A stretch of 62,000 nt of DNA, taken from the NCBI GenBank assembly GCA_002633005.1, contig NMRA01000198.1, forward strand, positions 422,268-484,267. The letters are read 5' to 3'. Below, piece by piece: positions 1 to 12,400 of this stretch (position 1 is its first letter; each line of letters opens with the position of its first letter). The notes beneath the pieces are model-generated. The model searched no databases. It was not told the origin of the DNA and worked only from the letters and a program-made list of their open reading frames with translations. This stretch comes from Phoronis australis (lineage: Eukaryota; Phoronida; Phoronidae). The translations under genes were made by a program, and so were the position numbers.

Positions 1-160
1 GAGACAATGACCATGCCTTTCCATTTTGCAAAGTACAACATACTACATATATGCCCTCTACTGGCCACTTTATGGTACCAATAAACAACCCTAGAAGGAT
101 ACCGTATGCGGTGCAATTGTGGGCGCATTTCAACGCTCTGCGTTGCTCTTGTTTTATTTA
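1..160. repeat. Edge of the dispersed repeat family with CTCF-like core
   Basis: The string gcatttcaacgctctgcgt near 125 recurs with one change near 33450. Positions 51-67, read on the minus strand, give TGGCCAGTAGAGGGCAT, which fits 16 of 17 positions of the CTCF consensus as I remember it. Confidence 0.5.
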
Positions 161-1254
161 TTTCGACTCATTGTGTATTACCGTAGCAGAGTGTAATATT
201 ACTGAAGTTGTTAAAACATCAAATGGAAAAATGTTAAGGAGATAAAGCAACCAGAGTTCTACATTTTGAAAAACGGCAACTCTTTTAAAACGAGATGAAA
301 CAAGACTGTTCCTGTTTTAAGAATATACATATATTTTAGTATTCAGCACAATTGATATATTGTGTATCACACTGGGATACTCCCAGTTGAAAGAGTTTTC
401 TTGAAACCTTCACCCAAATACATGGTGCTCTGGCCCACACAAAGCTTTCTGTTAAAAAACGACACTATTGATTCTTGAATTTCTGTACATTTACGTGAAT
501 TAGATTATCCAAGAGATATGTCATTACATGAGCATTTTTCAGAACTTGAGAACTGAACCATGATGCAATGCATTCTAAATGAACAGAAATCACAACAAAT
601 CCTCGCCCATGGAATGTTTTAGAACAAATTGTAATACAGTGGAAACATTACTGACCACTTCAAACATCACACTTCTGGGTATTCAGGGCAAATCTGTAAC
701 ATTTTGGCTATTTTTCAGGCATCTATGAACAGCAGTTATTCGATATACAAAAGCAACATAAAATCAAACCACAGAATACCTCAAAGTTGGAAATAATGCA
801 CCAAGAAAATTTTAAGAAACTGTAAGAAGGGAACTTAAATAGTAATTTCTAAAGCTCAGGAATGTTACAATGCCTTCACAAAATGACTTAACCAAATAAA
901 CAATAACAAAAACGTGTCAACATACTTTTATATCAAGACCATTCAGAACGTCACCTGTCTCGTAACAAAACCAACATCAAAGAAATATGACGTATGGTTT
1001 CAATAGCTCAGGAATGCTTATGCCTCTCCACAAAGTATTCATTATAACCAATATCAGGAAGTCATTGGTAATGACTGATATATTTCTACATTTAGCATTG
1101 GCATAGATTTTGACCTCGTAGGTTTTTGGTGGCAATTCTGACCACAGAAAAAATACCCCATAAAACAATAGTCGGGACATACTGGCAGCAGAGCAAAAAC
1201 AACCAAAAGCAATGGCTAGGATTGGAAGTGGTGGAAAATAGCCAACAGTCCACT

Positions 1255-1435
1255 CCAAGTTTAAAAAATAATTGTAAGCGGTCTGATACACGTTGTACCA
1301 GACGTGCACAGGCCGCGCATGTGGGCCCATTGCACTGATCACCTGGAACCATTTTTATGCTTTATTAATATTTAGTTAAAACCGAGCTGAGAAGCTCAAA
1401 ACCTGACTCAAGGGTTTTGCAGTGTGACAAGTTCA
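1255..1435 (-). mobile_element. SINE-like repeat, truncated copy
   Basis: Shares a long stretch with 31430-31575: attg-aag/agg, ttgtaccagacgtgc, aggccg, catgtgggcccattgcact, tgctttattaatat, aaaccgagctgag. The tRNA-like end present in the other copy is missing here after about 1435. Confidence 0.7.
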
Positions 1436-2270
1436 TGTGAGATTACACAGTAACACCCCAAAATACCAAAGCACCACTATTCTGTGGTATCTACCCATAA
1501 TGCAATGCACCTGTAAGGCTTTTTTCACACTGACATTGACATTGACAGCTGGAGTTCACTTTGTACATCAAACTGACTGCATCACTCATCACTCTAATGC
1601 CAATTCAATTTAACTGCTAGACCATGAATTGCTATGCCGACATAAAATTTAATAAGCTGTGTGTGTGGGATGGAGGTGGAGGGAATGTTATGTTGTTCTC
1701 TACCTCTTCAACACAACCAAGAAGTGTGTTGGTGGCTTTAACTAAATTACTTGTACATTTACTGACAATTATATTCCACATTCAAATTCAAGGCTATCAA
1801 AATTAAAATAAAATTTATACTGATTCAGTTTTAAAAACGTACGCAAAAACAAAATGATCCCTGATTACGATCTCTTGAATACCGATTCAATGAAACCTCT
1901 CACGAACAGTAAACTCACAGAAGTTGGATTGTTTCCTTAACTCTGACAAAGTTCTGTAGTACGACAGTTCTAGTTCCTACACTTGGCCCTTCACATGAAG
2001 TCAGATTTTGCCTTACTCAAGACTTTATCCGAAAATTATTATCAAAAATAATAAAATAAAGTGAAATAAAATCTCCCAGTTCAACTAGATTTGAATTATG
2101 TGATGTTTACTGCAAATAATCGTTCTAAGTACATTCACTTCTCAGTCTCCGTGTTCATTCCAGAACATTTCTTCACGAGCTTAACATACTTAATCCAAAA
2201 ATCCATGCAAAGTTCCATACACTAGAGGGCGGTACAAGTGCCTACATATATTCATCAAGTCTCCAAGCTA

Positions 2271-2700
2271 TGAAAGCATGGAAATTTTGAGACATCCAGT
2301 TGAGAAAACAGATCACGTTTGAGTCTAATGCGGGAATTAAAACTTACAAAAATTAGCGACGTTGCGTCCACATCTCACTTGTGCGCTACTGGACATGATT
2401 TCAATACGAATGATGTCACTATCTTAGACTGTGAGGAAGACTTGTTCAAAAGGGGTGTAAAGGAAGCTCTCCATGAGCGAATTGAGAGTCCATCTTTACA
2501 TAAAAGAGACGGTTTACGATTCGATTTGTCACACCTATGAGTTTGTGTACTGACGTCAATGCCGCGCCGTTTAGCCAAAATGCCACCAATTGGCTAAAAT
2601 AACGATAACGTCACAAGCCAAGCTGAAGCCCGTGAGATGCGGATGCAACGTCGCTAATTTTTGTAAGTTTTAATTCCAGTATTAGACTCAAACTTGATCT
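2271..2700 (+). mobile_element. Inverted-repeat element carrying a Penelope-like endonuclease fragment
   Basis: About 68-bp inverted repeats at 2310-2377 and 2633-2700 match with only a few differences (shared core attagcgacgttgc). A 12-bp direct repeat, gtctccaagcta, lies at 2259-2270 and 2701-2712 and would fit a target-site duplication for an insertion at 2271-2700. The interior contains the endonuclease fragment listed separately. Confidence 0.65.
2319..2540 (+). pseudogene. GIY-YIG endonuclease C-terminal fragment, Penelope-like
   Basis: The frame reads DVASTSHLCATGHDF, then VTILDCEEDLFKRGVKEALH and ERIESPSLHKRDGLRFDLSH before a stop. The pattern (HxxxTGHxF, FxRGVxEAxHIR, PSLNxDGGxxxL) is that of the end of Penelope-like retroelement proteins as found in many invertebrates. 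The catalytic GIY and YIG motifs and the reverse transcriptase are absent, so it is a tail fragment. Family recognition is from memory. Confidence 0.6.
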
Positions 2701-3496
2701 GTCTCCAAGCTACGTTAAGTAGAAGTCTTTCACCGTCTTTTGACAAAATCTTTTTACCTCTAACTGGGTTGTAATTCTGAAATACGGCTGTGGCAAATTG
2801 CTTGGGAATCAATTGACTGCTCATCTCAGGGCTAGTCGTATGGAAGATATCATTAGGAGTTATATTCGTCAACTGCCTAGTTGTAACGTATGAAGGTCTA
2901 CTAGTGGGTCACAGTCGAACTTTGTGATTTGCAACTAGCCAAGTTGAGGTTGTCAGCAAAGCACGAGCCTTAATCAATCCTGCTATCAAACAAAAACTAG
3001 GAATAAAAATGAGTTAGGTGACGATTCACAGCCAAGTTCACTGTTCTGTTGTCGTAAATCTCAGGCCAATCACTCCGACAAGTTGGTTTTAAGTCCGGCT
3101 GAGACTATTAATATCATTGATAAAGTTACTGACACCAATTTGTGTTTTTTAAAATGGATAATGGTAAGAACACCGTTTTCCAGTATTTAGTGTTTTTTAT
3201 CACAAATACTTCTTGCATCACACAATTAATTATCATGGTGACATATAATAATATTAGCATGAAATAATCCATGGAATCTATTTTGTTCTGCAGCAGGGCC
3301 ACTTGGCCCAAAAAATGGAAATTCTTGAATGAACACAGCACCCTCAAAGTAAAAACATTTAAATATTACTGTGAGGTGTGAATAACACTGAGCAACAACA
3401 CCCCAGTCTAAACCTGACACAAAAATATTTGTCTAAAATTCTCTAATCAATAGCAGATTCAAATTCTTAAAACTAAACTAAAATGAAACTACGTCG
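2701..3496. other. 3' flank of GCH1, no further gene seen
   Basis: Likely includes the GCH1 3' UTR. No clear AATAAA on the minus strand near the stop was found. Short ORFs here show no family resemblance. Confidence 0.4.
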
Positions 3497-6400
3497 TTAA
3501 CGCGTGAGTGTTAGAAACTCCTCCCTTGTCTTTGGATCTTCTCGGAAGACTCCCAGCATTGTACTCGTTGTCGTCTTGGCGCTGACCTTTTGAACTCCGC
3601 GCATTACCATGCACATATGTCTGCAAAAAGGAACAGCCCGTGTTAATTACCTAAATCTAATAAACAAATAACTTAAAGCGGCCCTATACACCCACCTTCC
3701 GTCTCAAAGCTAATCTCGATTTAGACCCCTTAACATATTGAACAGTTTGATTGTTGAGATGTAACAAGCTGTGAACTGCTTTCCTTAAAACATAAAAGCA
3801 ACATGCCATGCCACAGAGATGGCTGAATAGCATCAACTTCAAACTTTAGCTGGAGTAAAACAAGTTTGAATATTGTGGCAATTACATTTGTCAGATTTAG
3901 AATTCAATACCACTTCATGATTCATGTAATCAGTCATATTTCCGTTAAATATTTGTGCACTGACTTTTCTTTGCTAGGACTCTCGTTATACTGACGAGCC
4001 TTTTTCATAAATACAAACACTACCAATGAATCTGGTAAGACACGACAATTTATGTAAAGCCATACAGCTCTTTGAGTGTATAAAATAATGATAACAAGAA
4101 GAACAGTTAATCTGTACCCCTTGAGGACAGCAGTACGAGCTAAAAGTAACAGGACAAGATACTGTTTCCCAGTCACGGCCACTAATTTGGCTTACAAAGC
4201 TGAAATGACCAATCACTGCTAGTAATTTCAACAAAGTCCTAACTAGTCTAGAATTATGTTTTTACCTTCTCAAGCTTCTGGTGAACTAGTTATTTCTGAT
4301 CATGATAGAATGGTATGTAAACATGATGGCCAGTGACATAGAGTACAGTGGCTGGTGGGTACAGGGGACATGCCACTGAAATGGTAACTGCAGTTTTCAT
4401 AATTTTGATATAAGGAGTGGTCATACTTATTAACCGCACTGTGCATATAAATATGATACATATTCTGCACATTTGAAGCTTTGATATTCCAAGTGGTTAG
4501 CAATTTTCATTTTTGGATGCCAATTTGGTGGCGCCCTTTCTGAAATATAGGACTGTGCACCACCGGCATGACGGCAGAATCTGTTTGTGCTCAGCTGTAA
4601 ATTTACAGTCAATTAGTCAAATTTCTTTGACGTATTCTGAATCAACAGAGAAATCATATCCTTCTCACCTTCAGGAACAGGGAGTAAAAACCACCAATAA
4701 ATTTTTGATCAACAGAGCACACATGATGATAACACTTGACTACAAAATTTATTTTCGGAAGGTCCCATTTGTCACTAGCAGACCGTGACAGCACCTATGG
4801 CATGATTATGGTAAAAACTATTTAGCATAAAACATTTCAGCCAGTTGTCTCACTGATAAAGATTGCCCATCAAAGAACAGACCCGAACCTCGGAATATTT
4901 TCGAAAAACATCATTTTCAGGCAGAAGCACCGTATTTCATACTTACGTGGCCTCAATCACCACGGCAACCCCAGCTGGCTGCACTGCTTCAGTCAAAGCC
5001 AATGCAATCTGCTTGGTGAGACGCTCTTGAACTGGTAACAAAGTAATAACAAAGAGTTAACTTGAGCAACATTACAATACTGTAAAATGTAACCAGTTTT
5101 GAACAAAAATAATTGCCAAAATTGATCTTTCATTTTTCAATGACTTTTAATGTTGTTGATAACGCCCAAAAACATTGTCAGCTATGGTATAGATCAAACA
5201 ATTATTTGGTGCTATTTATCTTTTACGAATAGTGTGAAAAACACGTTTCACCTGTTTACCTGCAAAACTGTCAAAATTTTACCGTACAGCACCACATTCA
5301 TGAGTATAACCCCACCTATGGGTACAGGCCCAACCCCAAATTTAGCTCACTTTAATTTAAGTCACGGATCCACTAAAAAGCTTTGAAGTCTTCGGGTACT
5401 TTAAAACACCAGACACTATTGCACTCGACTACGATAACTAAATTAGTGTTTTATATGTACATGTGCATGCACGGATATGCATAGTTATTACAGTGGACTA
5501 GAGCGTCTATATGGTTAGCAGAAACTTAAGGGCTCCAATCCCAGTCGGGACAGAGACATTTCACATTTAATTATAGGTCATGCGATGTGACCTAAATATG
5601 CCGTGTATAAGACCATTGATTCTTACTTATTATTATTACAGCATTTGCTCTAAATTGCATCTTTTGCCCATTTAATTAAGTATACTAAAGAATATGAATA
5701 CTGAGATTGCTACAAGTTCTCCAATTCAGAGCTTGTGTCTATCATGGAGCAAAATAAAACAAAATAAAATAAAATAAAATAAAATTTCACTTGTCAGTCA
5801 TATTACGTCTTGGTGCAGTTTTACCGTGAATGAAAAATATAGGTTTCAGGACATTTTTTTTCTTTAAAATTAAAGTCATTTTTGATATTCAAAAGGTTAT
5901 AGTTTGATAATCATTCAAAATACTATTAATTGAAAATTGCTAAAGAAAAGTATGTGCAAATCTTGTTGATTGAAAGAAGATGGAACTACATAAAATGGGT
6001 CTTATGGCTTTAAGCATGATGAACATTGAGATTTACTATTTTGAACAGTGACATTGTATGTATGTATGTGTACACATTTAGTGCAATTTGCAATACAGCG
6101 GGACAGTCTTATCATGGACGACAGCCCTTGACGATATGAAAATTGGCAGGTTGTTATTTGCGACTTGGACAAAATCCCAGGCCGTACTTCCAGAAACCAG
6201 GACGCATTTACAGGTTCTAGATTGTCACATGTTGTGGTTTAAAAAAATAAAAGCCCAACAAGAATTAAATGTTTGCTCACATTTGATTTGGCGATAGTAC
6301 GTTAATTGATTCTGTTCAGGTATTTTAAAATATTCGGCAGATGAGATTCAGACGAATTGCCGATATTTGAATCGATTATAGAGGGAAGCGTATTGAACTT

Positions 6401-9400
6401 GATCCGCATGAGTTGGAATTCCCATGTCGCACCTGCGGAACTAATGCGAGTTGGACAAAGCCCAGAAACTCAGTCCATTTCACGACACCTTATACTTTGT
6501 CAATAGATTTGTACAGTTCTCACTGCTGCTGTCAAGATGCCGGCTTATCAGGAAATTTGATCTAAGGTTTTGTAGAATGGAGTAGAGCAACTATCGCCAT
6601 GGTTTCAAGGCCAAAATAAATTGATATATCGTGGACTAAAACTGGTGATCTTTGGAACTGTTTGGCTTCTGAAATTGAATTCCTCTAAAAAGTTAAAATA
6701 AGATCAGTTTTACCCTAAGAAATACAATAAAAATAAGAAGACATAGATGCAATAGGTCTTGGTTCTCTGGTACCTGTTGATGAATGGTGGTAGATAATTG
6801 ACCTGCGACTAGTGACACCAGACAAAAGAGCACTGGTCACTAAGCAACGGACTAGAATATCTGAACTAACCTCAATTTGGAAACTGCTGGAGCTGAAACC
6901 AAATGGAACTTGTTCGCAATATCAGGTCGCATTTGCCATGTCTAGCCTTGGAAGCTCAATTTCACTATAAAACAGCACGGTATTACTTTTGAAAATTAAT
7001 TACCTTGTAATCTTCTACTATACATCTCTACTATCCTGGCCAGTTTGCTGAGACCAACGACTCTCTTGTTTGGAAGATATCCAATGTGCACCTGATGGAA
7101 GAAGAATTGAAGTTTTTATTTGAAAATGATCTCACAAACTTCTGTAAATAAGCAGGACCTCAGGTTTGTCCAAAGGCGTAATCTCTTGAAAGTACTCAAA
7201 TAAGCACATACAGGCTATTATTTTTATACCAAGCTTGAATTTAAGAGGTACGCAGGTATATTAACTTAGGAAAAACAAGATATTCCAAAAAGCGTTCATT
7301 TACTGAAGATAAGCAAGTAATCAAAAACTCTATCAGGCCTAAGAGAAATGAAATTTTCATTGAGAAACATTTAAATAAGGTTAGTCCAAAAATTGTTTTG
7401 TTATGAACGGACTTATCAAAATGCAAAAAATTGACTTAAATGGTTTAATAAAGACTATAACTCTAAGCAACTGGTTAGAAACAAATTTACAAAATCCTTT
7501 ATCTTCAGGACATACTCACCATTACTTGTCAAAACTACTAATATTTCATCACTGACTTAAGAGTTGAGATTTCACTACATGAGCTTGCTCACAGCACTGA
7601 CCATTACTCAGGATTATAAGGTCCACTTCAAGGGTCAAAGTTCACCCTCAATGTATTCAAGCACGATGCTCCACCATGTTTGAAATGTTTTGCACCATGT
7701 TTCAAAAGCTTTGAGACATGTTTGAAATCTTGAGCCATGATAGTACGAATCTGTCTGCTTTGAAGCCAAATGATTGAAATTGTGTTCCAAAGTAGTGCAT
7801 TTTTCAGTACTTAGCACTAAAAACGACAGTGTCATCTTCAGTAAGTGAAAACAGTGTGTAACTATAGTTGTTTTCATTAATTAACGAAAAGAAAGACAAC
7901 TATGTGAGAACATGACACACAATTTACACCTTGTTCGGGGGTATTGTTTACCTAGGGAAACCAGTGGTACGTACTTTGCCAATAAATGGAACCAAATGAT
8001 GTTCGCACATAGAGAACATTTCGATATCACGGACAATAACCATCTCGTCGTGGTCTTCATCGAATATGGCATCATTCAAGATATCTGAAAAAGTCAAAAA
8101 TAAAATTGATTTAGTGGTTCAAATTGTAATCACAGAACGACACTGTTATACCACAAGGCATACAGGAACTATTTTCCCAGTCCAGGTTTTAGCTAAGATG
8201 GTCATACGTATACAATTTAAATTTGCGCACAATTCATTAACAATACTCGTGAAGGTCTTTGTTAGTCTCAAATTATCAATTTTTCTTTAGTTGTAACGTT
8301 TTCACGCTCTTAAAAAACACAGCACCATCATGCTTACGGCCATCTTGAGACTAGACTTATGACTTTCGATAAAACTGGTCCCTAGAGTCATTATTTTAAA
8401 GCATGTGCTATGTCATAAGATTTGATGTGATTAAAATCAAATCACGTCATAGTTACTTAGAACTGTTTCAGACATTCTATAAAAAAATAAAAATACATGC
8501 AATATGAGTAACGTTGACATGTGCCCGATTTGTGAACCCTGAAGATCAATCATAAGTTATCATACTCAACTGGATTCATGCCTAGAATACTTAAATTGGG
8601 CAACTAAAAAATCAGTAGGTGGCGTTAAGGCGAGTACGGATGTCTAAAACCAAAATTTTTGAGGGTGGACCCCAGGTCTCTGTTTAGATGGTGTTCAGGC
8701 TGTCTAAATGGACATAACCAAACTTGGACATATTTGGATGCCCAAGAACAATAAGCAAGCAACCATTGGTGTCACTTTTTACATGCAAACAGCAACTCTG
8801 AGAGTGCATTAGCCCCTCATGAATAATAAAGTTAGTCAAGATATGATGCGAGATACAATAAACTTTATCACAGACCCATATGTCTCTACCTTAAAATGCT
8901 ACTTGGCAACACTGAGTGCAGGATGTGAATATTTGCGGAACTCACGTTTTATACCATTAGCTGGTACAGAAATAACTAAGCCATGAGTGAATCACTCATT
9001 TGCATTCTGAAACTCAAGCTCTGTGTATGGTTCTATATCATTTGCTCACACAGAAATAGCTTGTTCTGGCTGGGAACACGGTGTATAGATTACTTACATT
9101 AAAATATTGACTTATTCCAAGGCAAAAATTATGTTTAAGAAATGTAAGTGCATACTGACTTGTTACCAATGAGCTGTCAATTAAGCTCTGTCCCACCCCA
9201 GCCAGTCAGCATGGCTGAGATCCAGAGTGCATTATTTTCCAAGAAATTGGATTATATTCAAGAGTGGGGAAAAGGATTTCACCCCTCTTATTATGTTTAT
9301 GATGTCGCTCTGACTTTAGCATTTAGAACATGCCCATGCAACATCAACATTACAATGGTAAATGTCCACCAACTTCGCACAAAAATAATAATCAAAATGG

Positions 9401-12400
9401 TCGTTTTTGCCATTTTTCAAAGGCTGATTACATTGTTGCAAATAAGAGAAATTTAACAAAATGTTGTTTTATATCTGCACACTAACAAACCATGCTGATA
9501 AAAGACTAAAATGTTCTTAATCTCAACTTTTGTCGAAAAATGTGTTGTCGGTACGCTGTTGGCATCAACATGGAATGGAAAGTAAAAAAATAATTATTGT
9601 GATGAGGTGATAAGGTGATCAATTTGTGCCCTTATTGATGAAGCCAGCCTTCATTACTAAGTTACGAGGACTCATTTTTGGGACCAATCATGAGCAAGAA
9701 TAGAATGGAGCCGTTTAACCTCTGGGAAGGTATGGCATATGTAGATTGCCTCACTATGTCAGAGAGCAATGTAAACATTATTTTATGCGTTGACCCAATG
9801 GCTATGAAACCACCAGCATTCTGTTCTCCCTGTGAACACTTCACATCTTGCAAATGGTTTTTTGACGCTTACGACCTGGTTAATATGAACAGTACTGGTA
9901 TGGCCACCAAGAAACTGTGGTACAGAAGAAATTTAACATAGCAACAATGTGACCACTGCTAGATAAAAAATTACGATGCACAACTAAATTTCACATGCCA
10001 GGAACATGTGACTACAAAAAATTTGATGGCAGCATTCACTTGAAGCAAGATGGCAGAGGCAGATGACGAATGTGCGAGTGGCGATCTGAGCTGTAGTGTG
10101 TCTATAATAGTCAACCATCCACATCTCACTTTGAGGGGCACATGCTGCTGGATGGCTGCATGCTCCTGAATGGTCATGTGCTCCTTGCATGGTTGATTAT
10201 ATAGCTGACACGATTTGGTACTAGTGACATGGTACAAAATATTTTTGAAGAGTTTTTTGTATGAGTATAAAAAGTCCTACTGCATGTGTTAGTCCAATAT
10301 GAGGTGAAAATGCTCGTTTTGAATCATTATTTGTTTAGTCCCAAAACCAGAGTGAAAATAATGTTTTGGCTTTCCCACTTTGGCTTTCTATAGTTTTGAG
10401 GCCTAGGTATGTCCGTGGCATAACTTGGAGGACAGACGCCCCCAGATAGACATTTACGACCGGATCCACTGCGATGGCCAGAGGTCGCACTAGCCCGACA
10501 AGTCACGCGTGAACGCCGTGGAGGAGCATTATGATATTACAAAATCATGGCCAGATTGGAATACAAAACTGAAGAAAGTGAAATCCACAAGCATTGAATT
10601 TTGAAAACAATACCAAAGCATTTTAGTTTAAAACTGTTCACTATTCACTTATATTTGAACTCCAATTCTGCTATTTTAAACCCTTACTCAACTGCATTTC
10701 ATTTGCCGTAAAACATAATATATAAATTTTGACTGTACTTCAACTGTTGTCCTACCATATTTCAACCAAAATTCAAATGTTAAAATTGCCCTTGGGACAG
10801 TCTTCATGGTATTCCACGGTAAAATACCAATGTAGGCCATAATATGGCCGACAGCTGAAATTTTACTTCCTCAATTTATTCATACAAGATATACAGCATT
10901 ATTTGATGTTTTACAATGATCAGTTGCATGATATCTGCCATCACACAAAATTTTGAAAACTTCTGGCCACTCACAATAATGTAAAGATTTTGAAAAATAA
11001 GAAAATGGCAATTTTGGCAAAAGTTTTTGTTTGAAATTTGTGTGATTTTAACGTAATCTTGCGAACAGACCTTAGAAAAACATTTTTTTAAAATTAATTT
11101 TTAGAGTCAATCTACCATTCAGTTTTCTGGTCTGTTTCATTCTTTGTATTAAACTACATAAGAACCCTAATGGGAGAGCCAGCTTTGCTGAACTATTGTT
11201 GGACTGTGAAGATTAATCTTATTTGCCATACAACTGCAATCATTCCAATTCAATAAATTCAAAAATATAAAATAAATTTAAGATCAGCACTACAGAGCGG
11301 CGAAAGCTTTAATGAGAGTAATCCCTTTTTTTCTTAAATTCATACTTTTTATTGACTAATTCTTAACAGTAAGTGGCATGAGTGACAATTTGTTTTTTGA
11401 AAGGGGCGAGTTTGTCGCCCCTTTAAGTATCACCTCACCACAATCTAAGAATATTCTTAAACCCTATCCACACACTATCACATACGGCTTTGCAACAAAC
11501 GAACGTTAATGACTTATCATAATGTATAGAGAGATGTTTTGACTCCACCTTTGGAGCTGAAAATCCATATATGACTAGTTCATTGAAATAAAGCAAGATT
11601 GTCCGATTTTGTATTGATTTTCATACACCACATTTGGACAACTGTCCTCACACTCCACTTGCTTTTTATGAAGTTGATACAAAGTCACAAATTGTACTTG
11701 AACTTGAAATCCCACTTGATCTTAAGATCACGTATGCATGAACTTGGAATACTTAAGTAAGTTCACTTAAATAATCATGTTCACATTGAAAAAATTTGCA
11801 TTGCAAACCACAGATGTAAATTTCAACCAACGTTGATTGGCTTTTTCAACCATTGGCGTTCTTAAAATCACCAAACAATAATTCATTAATCATTCACAAA
11901 TCCTCTGATTTAGCGAAACAAATTTCGAAAAGGAGAAAATGAGTGACTGTTGGGCCAACAATAACAAAAATTCGTTATACTGAACAAGTTTCACCTGGTT
12001 CCTATAACGAAAATGTAATTTCACGTTCACGCAAAACCAATCTTGAAATTAATCGTAATTTCATAAAAAAGCGCAATGCACATAAAATCAGTGAGTAGAC
12101 GGGGCTTTGCTATTCAGTAATGTCACCAGGCAGTCCAGAAACATGTGTACAAATGTTACAGCTCTCATTTCCATGCAAGTAGTTTCAGTGACATTAGAGG
12201 GTAAACTTATTTTCTGACATCACCCCCAGCGTGATTCGAACTGGGAACGTTCTCGCTTGCAGCAAAACGTTATGCTGAGCTAAATCTCCCTCAGTAATTA
12301 TCAAGAGTACCGGCCTTAATGTCATCGAATGTCTGGCAGACAACGGCGACAAATGGTGATTTGTAATGAAACCACAAAACAATACATATGTTATTGTTTT

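Noticed and set aside
9678-9941. 87-codon plus-strand ORF in GCH1 intron 1
   Set aside because: No domain or splice support; cysteine content alone is not evidence.
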